Part shown: one piece after another, positions 45,432-53,385 of the stretch
Position numbering within the stretch: the first letter of the stretch is position 1
Layout: every line of letters starts with the position of its first letter
NCBI GenBank assembly: GCA_023407175.1
Contig: JAEYMU010000014.1
Span: 1 to 64,000, forward strand
Direction: 5' to 3'
Source of the DNA: Bacillota bacterium
GTDB taxonomy: Bacteria; Bacillota_A; Clostridia; Lachnospirales; Lachnospiraceae
Length of the DNA stretch: 64,000 nucleotides
Made by a program: the position numbers and the translations under genes
Notes under the pieces: model-generated
Seen by the model: only the letters and a program-made list of their open reading frames with translations
Told to the model about the DNA's origin: nothing
Databases searched by the model: none

Positions 45432-46691
45432 ATGATGGATAAAACACTGTTAAAAAAAGCGGCACTTCAGAGTGTGGCACTTATGCTGGTCGTACTAACC
45501 TCTTCTTTTGCCTTAAAGCAGTACCAGGCGGTATCAATTGAGGCGGTCAGCAGGTATGCAAAAGCCGCTACAAGTGATAATACGGATGCTTTGCAGAGCA
45601 TGGCTAATACACAGACAACACAGCCGGATACAGCACAGCCGGTAATAGAATTAACACAGGTGCAAAAGCTTCTTACCGGAGCAGACCCGGATATATTGAA
45701 GCAGTTGGGAGATAATTATCTGGTAATTAAAAAACCGGCAGGCAGCCAGCTTTCTCTTTCATTAAAGGACATCTATATTAATAAAAGCATACAGCTTACG
45801 TTAACCGGAATGGAAGATAAGGAACTGACCAGCTTAAATATATCCAGAATAAGGGGCGAGGAAATTTTTAACGGAGATCCCAAGTACACGGAGACAACTG
45901 CAACGCAAACGGATGAAGATGGTAACTCGAAGGAGGTTGTCACCAGAGACTACGGAGAGGATATCAGCCACGGAATTACCATCACCGCAAAGCAGGCGGA
46001 CGTAGCAGGAGAGTATACGGCCCAAATTCTAATGGAGCTGGACAGTGTATATGTATATACAATTTATGAGGATACAGCATATTATTATATTAATCTTCAA
46101 AAGCCCTCAGAGGTCTATGACAAAATACTGGTAATTGATGCCGGACATGGCGGCAAGGATGGCGGGGCCGTCTCAAAGAACGGAAAATATTTTGAGAAAA
46201 ACATGAATCTTGCTATTCTTTTAGAATTAAAGAAGCTTCTTGATAAGGAAGATATTAAGGTTTATTATACACGGACCAGCGACAGCACCGTATATCTAAG
46301 ACCAAGGGTTGAGCTTGCCAATGCGGTGGACTGCGATTATTTCATCAGCATCCACTGTAACTCGAACCTGGTAACCTCTCCGAATGGCTCCGAGGTACTT
46401 TATTATAATAATGAATTCAAGGGGGTAAGGGCCCTTGATCTGGCAAAGCTCTTTTCAAAGGAGCTGGGTAACACAATTCCTTTGGAAAACAAGGGGACGG
46501 TAGAGAGGCATTATGAAGATATTTATATTATGGACAAGTCAAAGGTCCCTATGATATTAATCGAGGTAGGATACCTGTCGAATAATAAGGATTTGAATTA
46601 TATCACACAGCCGGAGGGCCAAAAGGCTATAGCTCAGGGAATTTACAACGGAATTATGAAAGCCTATGAGGAATTACCGGTCGATAAATAA
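45432..46691 (+). CDS. N-acetylmuramoyl-L-alanine amidase (Amidase_3), membrane-anchored
   Basis: About 419 residues. An N-terminal membrane anchor or signal (about 10-30) precedes a region of about 210 residues without a clear domain. The zinc amidase then starts at VIDAGHGGKDGG, with zinc ligands His in GHGG, Glu in KYFEKN and His in SIHCNS, and the catalytic Glu in LIEVGYLSN. It would cut the peptide from muramic acid in the cell wall. The start is uncertain: ATG 45432 or 45435 follow GGGGGAGA by about 12 nt, while ATG 45408 overlaps that site. It precedes rdgB and a YfcE-type gene. Confidence 0.85.
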   Translation: MMDKTLLKKAALQSVALMLVVLTSSFALKQYQAVSIEAVSRYAKAATSDNTDALQSMANTQTTQPDTAQPVIELTQVQKLLTGADPDILKQLGDNYLVIKKPAGSQLSLSLKDIYINKSIQLTLTGMEDKELTSLNISRIRGEEIFNGDPKYTETTATQTDEDGNSKEVVTRDYGEDISHGITITAKQADVAGEYTAQILMELDSVYVYTIYEDTAYYYINLQKPSEVYDKILVIDAGHGGKDGGAVSKNGKYFEKNMNLAILLELKKLLDKEDIKVYYTRTSDSTVYLRPRVELANAVDCDYFISIHCNSNLVTSPNGSEVLYYNNEFKGVRALDLAKLFSKELGNTIPLENKGTVERHYEDIYIMDKSKVPMILIEVGYLSNNKDLNYITQPEGQKAIAQGIYNGIMKAYEELPVDK

Positions 46692-46717
46692 ATGGCAGCG
46701 CAGAAGTGAGGACAACT

Positions 46718-47311
46718 ATGAAAAAGATTATATTTGCAACTTCGAATGAAGGGAAAATGAAGGAAATCAGGGAAATATTAAAGGGACTTGAGATAGAGCT
46801 CCTGTCACTTAAGGAGGCGGGGCTAAATCCTGACATTGAAGAAAATGGAGAAACCTTTGAGGAAAATGCCATCATAAAAGCAAAAACAGTCATGGAATTA
46901 ACAGGTGAGATCGTGCTTGCGGATGATTCGGGGTTGGAGGTAGATTATCTTGATAAGGCACCGGGGGTATATTCCGCCAGATTTATGGGAGAGGACACCT
47001 CATATGAGATAAAAAATCAATATATTATTGATCAGCTTAAGACAGCGAAAGAGGAGGAACGCAGTGCCAGATTCGTTTGTGTGATCGCCTGTGCGTTGCC
47101 GGATGGAGAGATGATAACCAGAAGGGCAACCATCGAAGGCTTTATCGCAAAGGAAATCTGCGGGACAAACGGCTTTGGATACGATCCCATTTTCTATGTA
47201 CCCGACTATCACTGTACAACCGCTGAGCTGGAGCCGGAACAAAAGAATGAAATCAGTCACCGCGGTAAGGCTCTGCGCGCAATCAGGAAAGAGCTTATCA
47301 ACCGCATATAA
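46718..47311 (+). CDS. rdgB: XTP/dITP diphosphatase (RdgB/HAM1)
   Basis: A 197-residue housecleaning enzyme that hydrolyses ITP, dITP and XTP to monophosphates. Motifs: FATSNEGKMKEIREIL, FEENAIIKA, LADDSGLEVDYL and the C-terminal SHRGKAL. ATG 46718 follows GTGAGG; an in-frame GTG at 46706 is part of that site. It lies 26 nt after the amidase gene and before a YfcE-type gene, a common pairing in Firmicutes. Confidence 0.95.
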   Translation: MKKIIFATSNEGKMKEIREILKGLEIELLSLKEAGLNPDIEENGETFEENAIIKAKTVMELTGEIVLADDSGLEVDYLDKAPGVYSARFMGEDTSYEIKNQYIIDQLKTAKEEERSARFVCVIACALPDGEMITRRATIEGFIAKEICGTNGFGYDPIFYVPDYHCTTAELEPEQKNEISHRGKALRAIRKELINRI

Positions 47312-47390
47312 TAAATAAAAAATATAATAAATTAAGTAAAACCAATAAGCAGGCGCAGGACTGGGAAGTTTGAAAGGCATGGGTGTAAAA

Positions 47391-47876
47391 ATGAAAATTT
47401 TAATTATCAGTGATACCCATGGAAGAAATCTGAATGTATTAAATACGATAGAACGGGTCAGTTCCATTGACCTGCTGATCCATCTGGGAGACTATGGCGG
47501 GGGAGAGGCCTATATCGAAGCAATGGCTCCCTGTCCCGTGGAGATGGTAGCCGGAAATAATGATTTTTATAACGGACTGCCCAAGGATAAAATGATTCAT
47601 ATTGGTAAATATACCATTATGCTAACTCACGGACATCGGTATGGAGTCAGTTACAATACCAGTGATATTCTGGAGACGGGCAAGAAAAATCAGGCAGATA
47701 TCATTATGTTCGGGCATACCCATGTGCCTCTGATTGATTTAAGCCATGAGGTTTGGCTGATTAATCCGGGAAGCCTGGCCCTTCCCAGACAGTATGGAAG
47801 AGTTCCCACCTTTATTATTATGGAAATGGATACGAAGGGGGATGCGCATTTTACGCTGAACTATTATAAGGAATAG
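47391..47876 (+). CDS. YfcE/MJ0936-family metallophosphoesterase
   Basis: A 161-residue phosphodiesterase with the two-metal calcineurin fold: ISDTHG, HLGDYGGG, AGNNDF, THGHRYGV and FGHTHVP. ATG 47391 gives the canonical MKILIISDTHG start; ATG 47379 and TTG 47370 are in frame upstream. It follows rdgB. The family hydrolyses phosphodiesters in vitro, with an unsettled natural substrate. Confidence 0.9.
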   Translation: MKILIISDTHGRNLNVLNTIERVSSIDLLIHLGDYGGGEAYIEAMAPCPVEMVAGNNDFYNGLPKDKMIHIGKYTIMLTHGHRYGVSYNTSDILETGKKNQADIIMFGHTHVPLIDLSHEVWLINPGSLALPRQYGRVPTFIIMEMDTKGDAHFTLNYYKE

Positions 47877-47940
47877 ATTTGACTGAATTTTGTGAAATAG
47901 TTTAAATTGCATAAAAAAATAAAAAAGTTTAAAAAAGACG

Positions 47941-47969
47941 TTGACAATAGTGGATGCATATTATATAAT
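47941..47969 (+). promoter_or_regulatory. Consensus sigma-A promoter of the tRNA operon
   Basis: TTGACA (47941-47946), a 17-nt spacer, and TATAAT (47964-47969): both hexamers are perfect. An A-rich stretch (about 47910-47937) directly upstream could act as an UP element. Transcription should start near 47976 and read seven tRNA genes. Confidence 0.9.
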
Positions 47970-48087
47970 AACTCTTGCGTCACGGCTGGAATGAGTGCAA
48001 ACCTTGAAAATTCAGGATGCAAGGCACTTTTTTACGAGTTTGTTTTTAAGTAAAAAATGGTCAGCCTTGCCAAATCAAAGAAAGCTT

Positions 48088-48162
48088 CGGGGTATAGCGC
48101 AGCTTGGCTAGCGCGCTTGATTTGGGATCAAGAGGTCGCAGGTTCGAATCCTGTTACCCCGA
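48088..48162 (+). tRNA. tRNA-Pro (anticodon TGG)
   Basis: Acceptor CGGGGTA (48088-48094) pairs with TACCCCG (48155-48161), discriminator A48162. The loop TTTGGGA gives TGG. First gene of the seven-tRNA operon. Confidence 0.95.
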
Positions 48163-48199
48163 CTTGGATCATAGACGCTAATATAATAGTAATTCATTT

Positions 48200-48270
48200 G
48201 CGGGTGTAGTTCAATGGTAGAACACTAGCCTTCCAAGCTAGATACGTGGGTTCGATTCCCATCACCCGCT
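48200..48270 (+). tRNA. tRNA-Gly (anticodon TCC)
   Basis: Acceptor GCGGGTG (48200-48206) pairs with CACCCGC (48263-48269), discriminator T48270. The loop CTTCCAA gives TCC. Confidence 0.95.
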
Positions 48271-48311
48271 TGATATTTGGTTTTTTGACTGTAAACCGTA
48301 TCACACCATAT

Positions 48312-48385
48312 GTGCTAGTAGCTCAGTTGGATAGAGCAATGGCCTTCTAAGCCATGTGTCGGGGGTTCGAATCCCTTCTGGCACA
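48312..48385 (+). tRNA. tRNA-Arg (anticodon TCT)
   Basis: Acceptor GTGCTAG (48312-48318) pairs with CTGGCAC (48378-48384) with one G-T, discriminator A48385. The loop CTTCTAA gives TCT. Confidence 0.95.
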
Positions 48386-48430
48386 TTTTTCATCTCAAAG
48401 AATAATTTCTTATGGGGGAAAATGCCTTAT

Positions 48431-48505
48431 GGTGGGTATAGCGCAGTTGGTTAGCGCGCCAGATTGTGGCTCTGGAGGCCAAGGGTTCGAATCCCTTTAC
48501 CCACC
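48431..48505 (+). tRNA. tRNA-His (anticodon GTG)
   Basis: Acceptor GTGGGTA pairs with TACCCAC, and the extra G at 48431 faces C48505 as the G-1:C73 identity pair of histidine tRNA. The loop TTGTGGC gives GTG. Confidence 0.95.
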
Positions 48506-48580
48506 CTATATTGTACTTGATGAGAAAAGTCTGAAAAGACTTTTCATTTTCAATTCAAGACAATTTGATGTAACACCTAT

Positions 48581-48653
48581 TGGGCTATCGCCAAGCGGTA
48601 AGGCACAGGACTTTGACTCCTGCATTACGGTGGTTCAAATCCACCTAGCCCAG
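48581..48653 (+). tRNA. tRNA-Gln (anticodon TTG)
   Basis: Acceptor TGGGCTA (48581-48587) pairs with TAGCCCA (48646-48652), discriminator G48653. The loop CTTTGAC gives TTG. Its 3' end is complementary to a downstream repeat (see the array at 48647-48884), which could compete with folding. Confidence 0.95.
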
Positions 48654-48884
48654 TTACCGGAAGATACATTTCCGGTTAAAGATATGTAAAAATAGGTAAC
48701 TGGGCTTGCCCAGAGCTTCGTCATAAATATGATGAAAAGAAAACCTGGAATGAAAAACTGGGCTTGCCCAGAGGTCGGAAGATACATTTCCGGTTAAAGA
48801 TATGTAAAAATAGGTAACTGGGCTTGCCCAAAATATCGGTAAAAACCTGAGATAAAAGTCTTAACGAAAACTGGGCATGCCCAG
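48647..48884 (+). repeat. Repeat array derived from tRNA-Gln acceptor sequence
   Basis: A 55-nt segment at 48658-48712 is repeated without change at 48776-48830 (period 118). A palindrome CTGGGCTTGCCCAG occurs at 48700-48713 and 48758-48771, with near copies at 48818-48830 (last base differs) and 48871-48884 (central T to A). TGGGC/GCCCA are the two ends of the tRNA-Gln acceptor stem joined together. AGCCCAGTTACC (48647-48658), which spans the tRNA 3' end, is the exact complement of GGTAACTGGGCT (48695-48706) and again of the copy at 48813-48824. Confidence 0.85.
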
Positions 48885-48892
48885 AAACACAT

Positions 48893-48965
48893 GGGATATT
48901 AGCTCAGTTGGTAGAGCACATGACTTTTAATCATGGTGTCCCGGGTTCGAATCCCGGATGTCTCA
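48893..48965 (+). tRNA. tRNA-Lys (anticodon TTT)
   Basis: Acceptor GGGATAT (48893-48899) pairs with ATGTCTC (48958-48964) with two G-T pairs, discriminator A48965. The loop CTTTTAA gives TTT. It lies 8 nt after the last palindrome of the repeat array. Confidence 0.93.
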
Positions 48966-48988
48966 TTTATATAGTTATTATATGGTAT

Positions 48989-49068
48989 GCGGATGTGGCG
49001 GAACTGGCAGACGCGCCAGACTTAGGATCTGGTGGGAGACCGTGCAGGTTCAATTCCTGTCATCCGCA
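48989..49068 (+). tRNA. tRNA-Leu (anticodon TAG)
   Basis: Acceptor GCGGATG (48989-48995) pairs with CATCCGC (49061-49067), discriminator A49068. The loop CTTAGGA gives TAG. It has a class II extra arm. Last gene of the operon. Confidence 0.95.
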
Positions 49069-49079
49069 CTTTCACAGGA

Positions 49080-49109
49080 GGGCGATAACCGTGAGGTTAT
49101 GCCCTTTTG
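49080..49109 (+). terminator. Terminator of the seven-tRNA operon
   Basis: GGGC.ATAACC pairs with GGTTAT.GCCC around GTGA, followed by TTTTG. It starts 11 nt after tRNA-Leu. Confidence 0.85.
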
Positions 49110-49165
49110 TAATATACGCCTAATGAAACCGGACGGTGAGCAGAACTAAGAAAGGTCAGACAAAT

Positions 49166-50008
49166 ATGGTTAACGGAGAACAAAAATACATACCGGGCTT
49201 TCTTCCGCAGAGTGTGGTTAAAGAAAGCGACTGGATGCTTATCTTGATGAATAAGAAGCTTTTGATGAAGAAAGAAGGGGATAGTTACTATATTCCTGTG
49301 AAAGCGGAATTAAAAGATATCCCTGTATCCGATGAAGCCCTGGAGTATATCGGAAGCTATCAGGGACATTCCTGCTTTTGTACCGGTTTGGAGGATAGCC
49401 TTGCATTGCCGGAGGATTTTGACTTGATAGAGCTAAGGGAACTAACAAAGCTGACCGGTGATCCGGGCCTGTTTCTGGTGGCAGGTAATGCAAACCATAT
49501 ACTCCATTGGAGGAAAATGAACCGGTATTGCGGCTGCTGCGGACATAAAACGGTGTATAAGGAGGATGAGAGAGCTGTTGTGTGCCCGAATTGCGGAAAC
49601 ATCATTTATCCCCGTATTGCACCGGCGATTATTACGGCTATTTTTCGTGAAGATCAGATACTGCTGGCCCATAACCATAATTTTCGTGAGGGTTTATACA
49701 GCCTGATTGCAGGCTATGTCGAGCCGGGAGAACCCCTGGAACAGTGTGTAGAGCGTGAGATATTTGAGGAAGTGGGAATCAGAGTAAAGAACGTCAAGTA
49801 TTTCAGCAGCCAGCCCTGGCCCTTTCCAGATTCCTTAATGATGGCTTTTACTGCGGAATATGAAAGCGGGGAAATTACGGTTGATAACTGCGAGATATTG
49901 GATGCGGGCTGGTACCAGGCTGACAGGCTTCCTGATATTCCTTCCATAGACAGTGTAGCGGGTAAGATTATCCGGTGGTATCAGGATCAAAAGCAGAAAG
50001 AGAAATAA
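49166..50008 (+). CDS. nudC: NAD(H) pyrophosphatase / RNA deNADding Nudix enzyme
   Basis: A 280-residue Nudix enzyme that splits NAD(H) to NMN(H) and AMP and can remove NAD caps from RNA. A degenerate N-terminal domain precedes a zinc ribbon (YCGCCGHK and VCPNCGN), the Nudix box GYVEPGEPLEQCVEREIFEE with the following VGI, and the NudC signature SQPWPFPDSLMMAF. ATG 49166 follows AAAGG; an upstream GTG at 49136 is less likely. It stands alone after the tRNA operon and ends at a terminator. Confidence 0.95.
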   Translation: MVNGEQKYIPGFLPQSVVKESDWMLILMNKKLLMKKEGDSYYIPVKAELKDIPVSDEALEYIGSYQGHSCFCTGLEDSLALPEDFDLIELRELTKLTGDPGLFLVAGNANHILHWRKMNRYCGCCGHKTVYKEDERAVVCPNCGNIIYPRIAPAIITAIFREDQILLAHNHNFREGLYSLIAGYVEPGEPLEQCVEREIFEEVGIRVKNVKYFSSQPWPFPDSLMMAFTAEYESGEITVDNCEILDAGWYQADRLPDIPSIDSVAGKIIRWYQDQKQKEK

Positions 50009-50056
50009 TTATATTTGGTTAGGATGCCATAAGTCATCTGTAATTGAAAGTAAATG

Positions 50057-50095
50057 AAGTCTTGTATTTCTTCGGAATACAGGGCTTTTTTTATT
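50057..50095 (+). terminator. Terminator of nudC
   Basis: AAGTCTTGTATT pairs with AATACAGGGCTT (two G-T), loop TCTTCGG, followed by T7. Confidence 0.85.
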
Positions 50096-50231
50096 GCACT
50101 TTTTCATTAACACATGGTAAATTCCTCAAACAGGGTTGATAAAAGATAAACCTATGCGTTTTGCACAAGGGATGATAGTATGAGGGCAGATGAATTCATC
50201 ATATTAATCAAAAAGGGAGAGGTTAGATAAA

Positions 50232-51491
50232 ATGAAAAAATTATTATCCATTCTGTTAACTATGGTAATTGTATTCAGCTTTGCTGCATGCAGCAACAAA
50301 AGTTCAGAAACCAACAAGGATGGTTCGGGATCAGATGCGGATACATCCTCGGATGATGTAGTAACCATCAATTTTTATGAGCATACGGACAATCAGGCAG
50401 TTGTTCAGGCTTTAGTCGATGCTTATAATGCTCAAAGTGACAAAATCAAAGTAAAGCTTACAATTATTGCGAATGATGATTATGATGATAAGGTCAAGGT
50501 TATGCTATCGGGCGGAGCCGATATTGATTGCTTCTGGCTTCGTGGCGGTGCCATCACAAGACAGCTTGCAGATACAGGCGCTTTATATTCCATGAATGAT
50601 GTGATTGCTGAGAATAATATTGACACCTCCGTTTATGGTACCATAGGAGAATCCTTTGTAGAGAACGACAATACATATGGTCTTTGTACAACAAAGTCCT
50701 GCTGGCTGTTATGGTATAACAAGGATTTATTTGATGCAGCCAAAGTGGATTATCCGATTAATCTGACCTGGGAGGAATATACGGAATTAGCGAAATCCTT
50801 AACTACGGATGATTTAAGAGGCGGCCTTGTTCCGAACTGGACGATGAACCTTGGAGCTACGGCTGTGGGCGAATATTTAACCGATGAGAATCTGACCAAA
50901 ACCCTGGAATATGCAAAATATCTTGAGAGATGGTACGTAACAGATAAGAGTCACATGAGTATTGAGGATATGTCCAGTAATTTTGATATTAATGCAGTTT
51001 TCGGCGAAGGTAAAACTTATATGATGATTAACGGTGATTGGGAGTTCCAGCTTCTGGCGGATGCAAATCTGGACTTTACTTATGCTGCTGCACCGATGCC
51101 CAGATTTGAGGATGCTGAGGAAGGCGCAACCGTAGGAAACTCCTCCTGCCTAAGTATTGCATCAAAGAGCAAACATCAGAAGGAAGCCTTTGATTTCATT
51201 AAATTTTGCTGCTACAGTGATGAGGGTGCCAGCATTTATGCAGAGTATGCCAATGTTCCCGCATACCCTTCCGATGCAGCGCTTGCAGTCTATAAGGAAA
51301 AGGTTACCACACCTGGAACCGAGTATGTATTCTCCTCCAAGGTTGGCATGGAACAGGGTCTCGACAGCAATTATGAGGAATTGAATACGGCATTTAAGGA
51401 AGAATTGAATGATGCATTAGTTGGTAACAGTACGGTAGACGAAGCATTTACTGATTACAAGGCAAGAAGAGATGAAATTAATGCAAAATAA
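50232..51491 (+). CDS. Sugar ABC transporter substrate-binding lipoprotein
   Basis: A 419-residue family-1 binding protein with lipobox SFAAC (Cys about 20) and an Asp/Ser-rich tether to about 42. The domain starts INFYEHTDNQAVVQALVDAY and includes LWYNKDLFD and LTWEEYTELAKSL. It is similar in these blocks to the orphan binding protein at 53375. AAAGGGAGAGG precedes ATG 50232. It is the receptor of the importer encoded next; GH5 and GH3 genes downstream suggest beta-glucan oligosaccharides such as cellodextrins as ligand. Confidence 0.92.
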   Translation: MKKLLSILLTMVIVFSFAACSNKSSETNKDGSGSDADTSSDDVVTINFYEHTDNQAVVQALVDAYNAQSDKIKVKLTIIANDDYDDKVKVMLSGGADIDCFWLRGGAITRQLADTGALYSMNDVIAENNIDTSVYGTIGESFVENDNTYGLCTTKSCWLLWYNKDLFDAAKVDYPINLTWEEYTELAKSLTTDDLRGGLVPNWTMNLGATAVGEYLTDENLTKTLEYAKYLERWYVTDKSHMSIEDMSSNFDINAVFGEGKTYMMINGDWEFQLLADANLDFTYAAAPMPRFEDAEEGATVGNSSCLSIASKSKHQKEAFDFIKFCCYSDEGASIYAEYANVPAYPSDAALAVYKEKVTTPGTEYVFSSKVGMEQGLDSNYEELNTAFKEELNDALVGNSTVDEAFTDYKARRDEINAK

Positions 51492-51522
51492 GCAGGTGCT
51501 TTACTGCTAAAGTAAGCAATTT

Positions 51523-51550
51523 CCGGTGCTTCGGGAAACTGAAGCACCGG
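51523..51550 (+). promoter_or_regulatory. Intra-operon stem-loop after binding-protein gene
   Basis: CCGGTGCTTC (51523-51532) pairs exactly with GAAGCACCGG (51541-51550). There is no T-run. Third example in the window of a hairpin between binding-protein and permease genes. Confidence 0.75.
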
Positions 51551-51577
51551 GATATTTATATAAAGGAGGTTAGATCA

Positions 51578-52495
51578 ATGGCACAACAACCCATGGTAAG
51601 GAAGAGATCTACCAAACTGGAGCGGAAAGAATGGGCGGCAGGATATTTGTTTCTACTTCCTAATCTGATTGGTTTTATTGTATTTACCGGGATACCGGTT
51701 GTGATGGGGTTTATTGTAAGCCTGACGGATTACAGCGGTTTTGGTAAGTTGAATTTCATTGGATTTAAAAATTATACAGATATGTTTTCAGACAGTAACT
51801 TTATGATTGCATTAAAGAACAATCTGTTTTATACCTTAACCAGCGTTCCCCTGACCATCTTATTTTCCCTGGTACTTGCACTGATGCTGAATCAGAAAAT
51901 GTACGGATCAAATTTCTTTAAAACGGTTTATTTCTTTCCGAATCTTACATCAATGGTTGCTGTAGGCTGTGTATGGCTGCAGCTTTTTAACAGTAAAAAC
52001 GGACCGGTTAACCAGTTCCTTATGTCCCTGGGAGTGGAGAATCCACCGAAATGGTTTTGGGGAACCTCAACTGCACTGGCGTCCATCGTAATTGTTGTAG
52101 TATGGAAGCAGGCAGGATACTATATGATTATGTTTTTGGGTGGATTGAAGAATATTCCTGCCCATCTGTATGAATCTGCAAAGATAGACGGAGCAACTTC
52201 TCTCAAAGCCTTCTGGTACATTACCTGGCCGATGCTCTCACCGACTACCTTTATGGTCACGATATTTACCTTTATTGCCTCCTTCCAGGTCTTTGATATC
52301 ATTAATGTTACTACGGAAGGCGGTCCCGGCAGAAATACACAGGTGCTGGTAATGCGGGTATATTATGAAGCATTTCGTAATAGCAGAATGGGCTATGCAT
52401 CTGCAATCGGATATTTCCTGTTCCTGATTATCTTTGTTTTAACCTTGATTCAATGGAAAGCACAGAAGAAATGGGTTAATGACGATATGTTATAG
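51578..52495 (+). CDS. Sugar ABC transporter permease (MalF type)
   Basis: A 305-residue permease with a basic N-terminus, six membrane segments and the EAA loop YESAKIDGATSLKAFWYITWP. AAAGGAGG lies 10 nt before ATG 51578. GGPGRNTQV near the end is common in this subunit type. It forms the channel with the product of the next gene; no ATPase gene is nearby. Confidence 0.93.
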   Translation: MAQQPMVRKRSTKLERKEWAAGYLFLLPNLIGFIVFTGIPVVMGFIVSLTDYSGFGKLNFIGFKNYTDMFSDSNFMIALKNNLFYTLTSVPLTILFSLVLALMLNQKMYGSNFFKTVYFFPNLTSMVAVGCVWLQLFNSKNGPVNQFLMSLGVENPPKWFWGTSTALASIVIVVVWKQAGYYMIMFLGGLKNIPAHLYESAKIDGATSLKAFWYITWPMLSPTTFMVTIFTFIASFQVFDIINVTTEGGPGRNTQVLVMRVYYEAFRNSRMGYASAIGYFLFLIIFVLTLIQWKAQKKWVNDDML

Positions 52496-52539
52496 ACGAA
52501 CCGACCATAGTAACAGGAAGGAAAGAAAGGTGAAATTCC

Positions 52540-53385
52540 ATGAGCAAGAATATTTCCAAAAAACCAAAAATCAAACCAAGATTAATGATTAATTTTATTC
52601 TCTGCGTTATCATTGCCTTTATAATGATTATCCCCTTTGTCTGGATGCTAAGTGCATCCTTCAAAGCAAAAACAGAGATATTTACTGATCCGATTCAGTG
52701 GATACCCAGAGTGTTTCGGACTGTCAATTATGAAAAAGTTTTAAATGATATACCCTTTCCCATCTATTTTTTGAATACGGCGAAAATCACCATCTGTGTT
52801 ACGGCATTGCAGCTGGTTACCTGCTCCATGGCGGCCTTTGCCTTTGCAAAGCTCAAATTCCCGGGGCGCGATAAATTGTTTCTCGCCTATCTGGGAACGA
52901 TGATGGTTCCCTGGCATGCAATTATGATACCGCAGTTTATGGTAATACAGAAGCTGGGACTTTACGATAATCATTTATCCCTGATTTTAACCGGAGCCTT
53001 CAGCGCCTTTGGCGTCTTTATTATGAGGCAGAACATGTTAAGTATACCGGATAGTCTGAATGAGGCTGCGAAAATCGATGGCTGCGGACCCTTCGGCATC
53101 TTTACAAAGATAGCGGTGCCCTTGAGCAAAACCGGTTTGGCAACAGTAACGGCACTTACCTTTACCTATGTGTGGAATGATTATATGGGACCGATGATAT
53201 ATCTGGATACCGACACCAAGAAAACAATACAGCTGGGGCTTGCAACCTTTAAACGCCAGTTTGATGCGGATTACGGTGCAATTATGGCCGGAACGGTAAT
53301 ATCCCTGATCCCGGTTGTCATTGTTTATGCACTGGCACAGAAATATATCGTCGAGGGTGTTGCATTTACAGGAGTTAAGGGTTAA
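52540..53385 (+). CDS. Sugar ABC transporter permease (MalG type)
   Basis: A 281-residue permease with six membrane segments and the EAA loop NEAAKIDGCGPFGIFTKIAVP. The last 11 nt overlap the end of the minus-strand binding-protein gene (53375), so the two mRNAs can pair at their 3' ends. I see no terminator between them. AAGGAAAGAAAGG precedes ATG 52540. Confidence 0.93.
   Translation: MSKNISKKPKIKPRLMINFILCVIIAFIMIIPFVWMLSASFKAKTEIFTDPIQWIPRVFRTVNYEKVLNDIPFPIYFLNTAKITICVTALQLVTCSMAAFAFAKLKFPGRDKLFLAYLGTMMVPWHAIMIPQFMVIQKLGLYDNHLSLILTGAFSAFGVFIMRQNMLSIPDSLNEAAKIDGCGPFGIFTKIAVPLSKTGLATVTALTFTYVWNDYMGPMIYLDTDTKKTIQLGLATFKRQFDADYGAIMAGTVISLIPVVIVYALAQKYIVEGVAFTGVKG

Noticed and set aside
48658..48884. 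CRISPR array or phage attachment site in the tRNA operon
   Set aside because: Only one exact 55-nt repeat pair, no cas genes, no integrase, and tRNA genes continue on both sides in one operon; the palindromes derive from tRNA-Gln.
50150..50175. Catabolite-responsive (CcpA) site upstream of the third importer
   Set aside because: TGCGTTTTGCACA resembles part of the consensus, but the spacing of the two halves is wrong by one base and no clear promoter is nearby.
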